Positions 5,296-6,148 of a DNA stretch of 6,148 bases are shown here, piece by piece (position 1 is the first letter of the stretch; each line of letters begins with the position of its first letter). A program made the position numbers and the translations under genes. The stretch comes from an uncultured Ruminococcus sp. (GTDB lineage: Bacteria > Bacillota_A > Clostridia > RUG12999). Under the pieces are notes generated by a model. It worked only from the letters and a program-made list of their open reading frames with translations, did no database searches and was not told the origin of the DNA. The stretch spans positions 1 to 6,148 of the forward strand of contig CACZTG010000002.1 in the NCBI GenBank assembly GCA_902783995.1, given 5' to 3'.

Positions 5296-6148
5296 ATGAA
5301 AAAAATAAGTGTGATCATACCGGTGTATAATGTAGAAAAATATCTTGACAGATGCATAAAGTCTGTTTTAAATCAGACATATACTGATTTTGAGCTTATA
5401 CTTATAGATGACGGCTCAACCGATAAAAGCGGCGAAATTGCGGACAGCTACGCAAAATCGGACAGCAGAGTTATAGTAAAACACGTAAAAAACGGCGGCT
5501 CGTCATCTGCAAGGAATATAGGACTTGATATTGCTTCCGGCGAATACATAACATTCATTGATTCCGACGATTATGTGGATTCCGATTATCTTGAAACACT
5601 TGAAAAAAATATGACGGATGATGTGGACCTTGTAGCAACACAAGCAGAGTACTCCAACGAAAAAGGCGAGCCTGTCTATGTACTTGACCCGCCTGTTGAA
5701 ATGAAAACCACATACAGCGATACAAGAAACTATATGGGACGAAACCGTCATTTTTGGGCATGTATGGCGCTGTATCGCAGAGATGTATTGGGAACTCTCC
5801 GGTTTGATTTGTCCTACCACGTAGGTGAAGATGTGCTTTTTTATTACACATATATGCGTAAAACACGTAAAATAAAGCACTTGTCAAAAAGAATGTATCA
5901 TTATGTGCTATACACTGAATCTGCGTGTCACGGAACTTTTAATATAAAAAAATTCACCGAATACTATGCTTGGGAGCACATATGTAATATGAACGCGGAC
6001 ATACCGAAGGTGCAGCGTATATGCAGAGGTGAATACGGAAAGCGTATGTTCAGGCAGCTGTTGCTTATGCGTAAATCGCATACGGACAATGAAGAAATAA
6101 AGAAAAAAATCCGTAAATGTATGCGCAAAAACTTTTTTTGTTATATGC
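5296..6148 (+). CDS. family 2 glycosyltransferase (3' end outside window)
   Basis: The frame starts at the ATG at 5296 and stays open to the window end, giving 284 complete codons of an unfinished gene. The N-terminus MKKISVIIPVYNVEKYLDRC is the standard opening of inverting GT-A fold glycosyltransferases of family 2. DDGSTD at 38-43 binds the nucleotide, GGSSSARNIGL at 67-77 follows, and the metal-binding DxD is in FIDSDDYVD (Asp89 and Asp91). GEDVLF at 177-182 carries the acidic residue expected for the catalytic base in this family. After about residue 215 comes a basic, helical C-terminal region typical of capsule and teichoic-type GT2 enzymes, with no membrane segment seen up to the edge. 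It would act on the cytoplasmic side, adding a sugar to the lipid-linked polymer. Donor and acceptor are unknown; the epimerase/dehydratase at 3116-4129 is a plausible source of the donor. Two minus-strand open frames across it are shadows. Confidence 0.92.
   Translation, partial: MKKISVIIPVYNVEKYLDRCIKSVLNQTYTDFELILIDDGSTDKSGEIADSYAKSDSRVIVKHVKNGGSSSARNIGLDIASGEYITFIDSDDYVDSDYLETLEKNMTDDVDLVATQAEYSNEKGEPVYVLDPPVEMKTTYSDTRNYMGRNRHFWACMALYRRDVLGTLRFDLSYHVGEDVLFYYTYMRKTRKIKHLSKRMYHYVLYTESACHGTFNIKKFTEYYAWEHICNMNADIPKVQRICRGEYGKRMFRQLLLMRKSHTDNEEIKKKIRKCMRKNFFCYM

Noticed and set aside
5503..5887. Two overlapping minus-strand open frames of 110-125 codons
   Set aside because: They lie wholly inside the glycosyltransferase gene, whose motifs are unmistakable in the plus frame. 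Their translations are Cys/His/Ile-rich with no recognisable domain, as expected of antisense shadows.
1..6148. CRISPR array, tRNA/rRNA genes, transposase, phage genes or attachment sites
   Set aside because: No spaced direct repeats, cloverleaf-like segments, transposase-like proteins or terminal inverted repeats were seen; the coding genes fill almost all of the window.

Overview
The window is one uninterrupted plus-strand operon segment of six genes, with the first and last cut by the window edges. It encodes cell-surface phospho-polymer (teichoic-acid-like or capsular) biosynthesis. The DNA is AT-rich, every gene with a visible start has an AGGAG-type ribosome binding site, and the content (CDP-glycerol/polyol phosphotransferases, TagD-type cytidylyltransferase, AT3 acyltransferase, GT2 glycosyltransferase) fits a low-GC Bacillota, most likely a Clostridia member. 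The taxon is inferred from style and gene content; no phylogenetic marker is present.

Layout. 1-726: C-terminal part of a TagF/TarF-like CDP-glycerol (or CDP-polyol) phosphotransferase. 727-762: the only sizeable intergenic gap, holding a small GC-rich hairpin and the next ribosome binding site. 763-2046: a complete second phosphotransferase, clearly a tandem paralogue of the first. 2046-3119: a multi-pass AT3-family acyltransferase, starting inside the previous stop codon (TAATG). 3116-4129: an extended-SDR NAD(P)-dependent epimerase/dehydratase, starting in an ATGA overlap. 4143-5294: a two-domain protein with a classical SDR reductase at the N-terminus and a TagD-like glycerol-3-phosphate-type cytidylyltransferase at the C-terminus. 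5296-6148: a family 2 glycosyltransferase, 3'-truncated by the window. No gap exceeds 36 bases, so no promoter or true terminator is expected or seen inside, and the genes appear co-transcribed and largely translationally coupled.

How they may work together (inference). The SDR-cytidylyltransferase fusion looks built to reduce a phosphorylated ketose or keto-triose and then activate the product with CTP, giving a CDP-polyol. The two phosphotransferases would use that CDP-polyol to add polyol-phosphate units to a growing surface polymer. The epimerase/dehydratase would supply a modified nucleotide sugar, the GT2 enzyme would add a sugar residue, and the AT3 protein would acylate the glycan at the membrane. 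The most interesting point is the fused reductase/cytidylyltransferase. Its domain order and cytidylyltransferase family differ from the known TarI/TarJ-type and Haemophilus Bcs1/Acs1-type CDP-ribitol enzymes, so the identity of the activated polyol is open.
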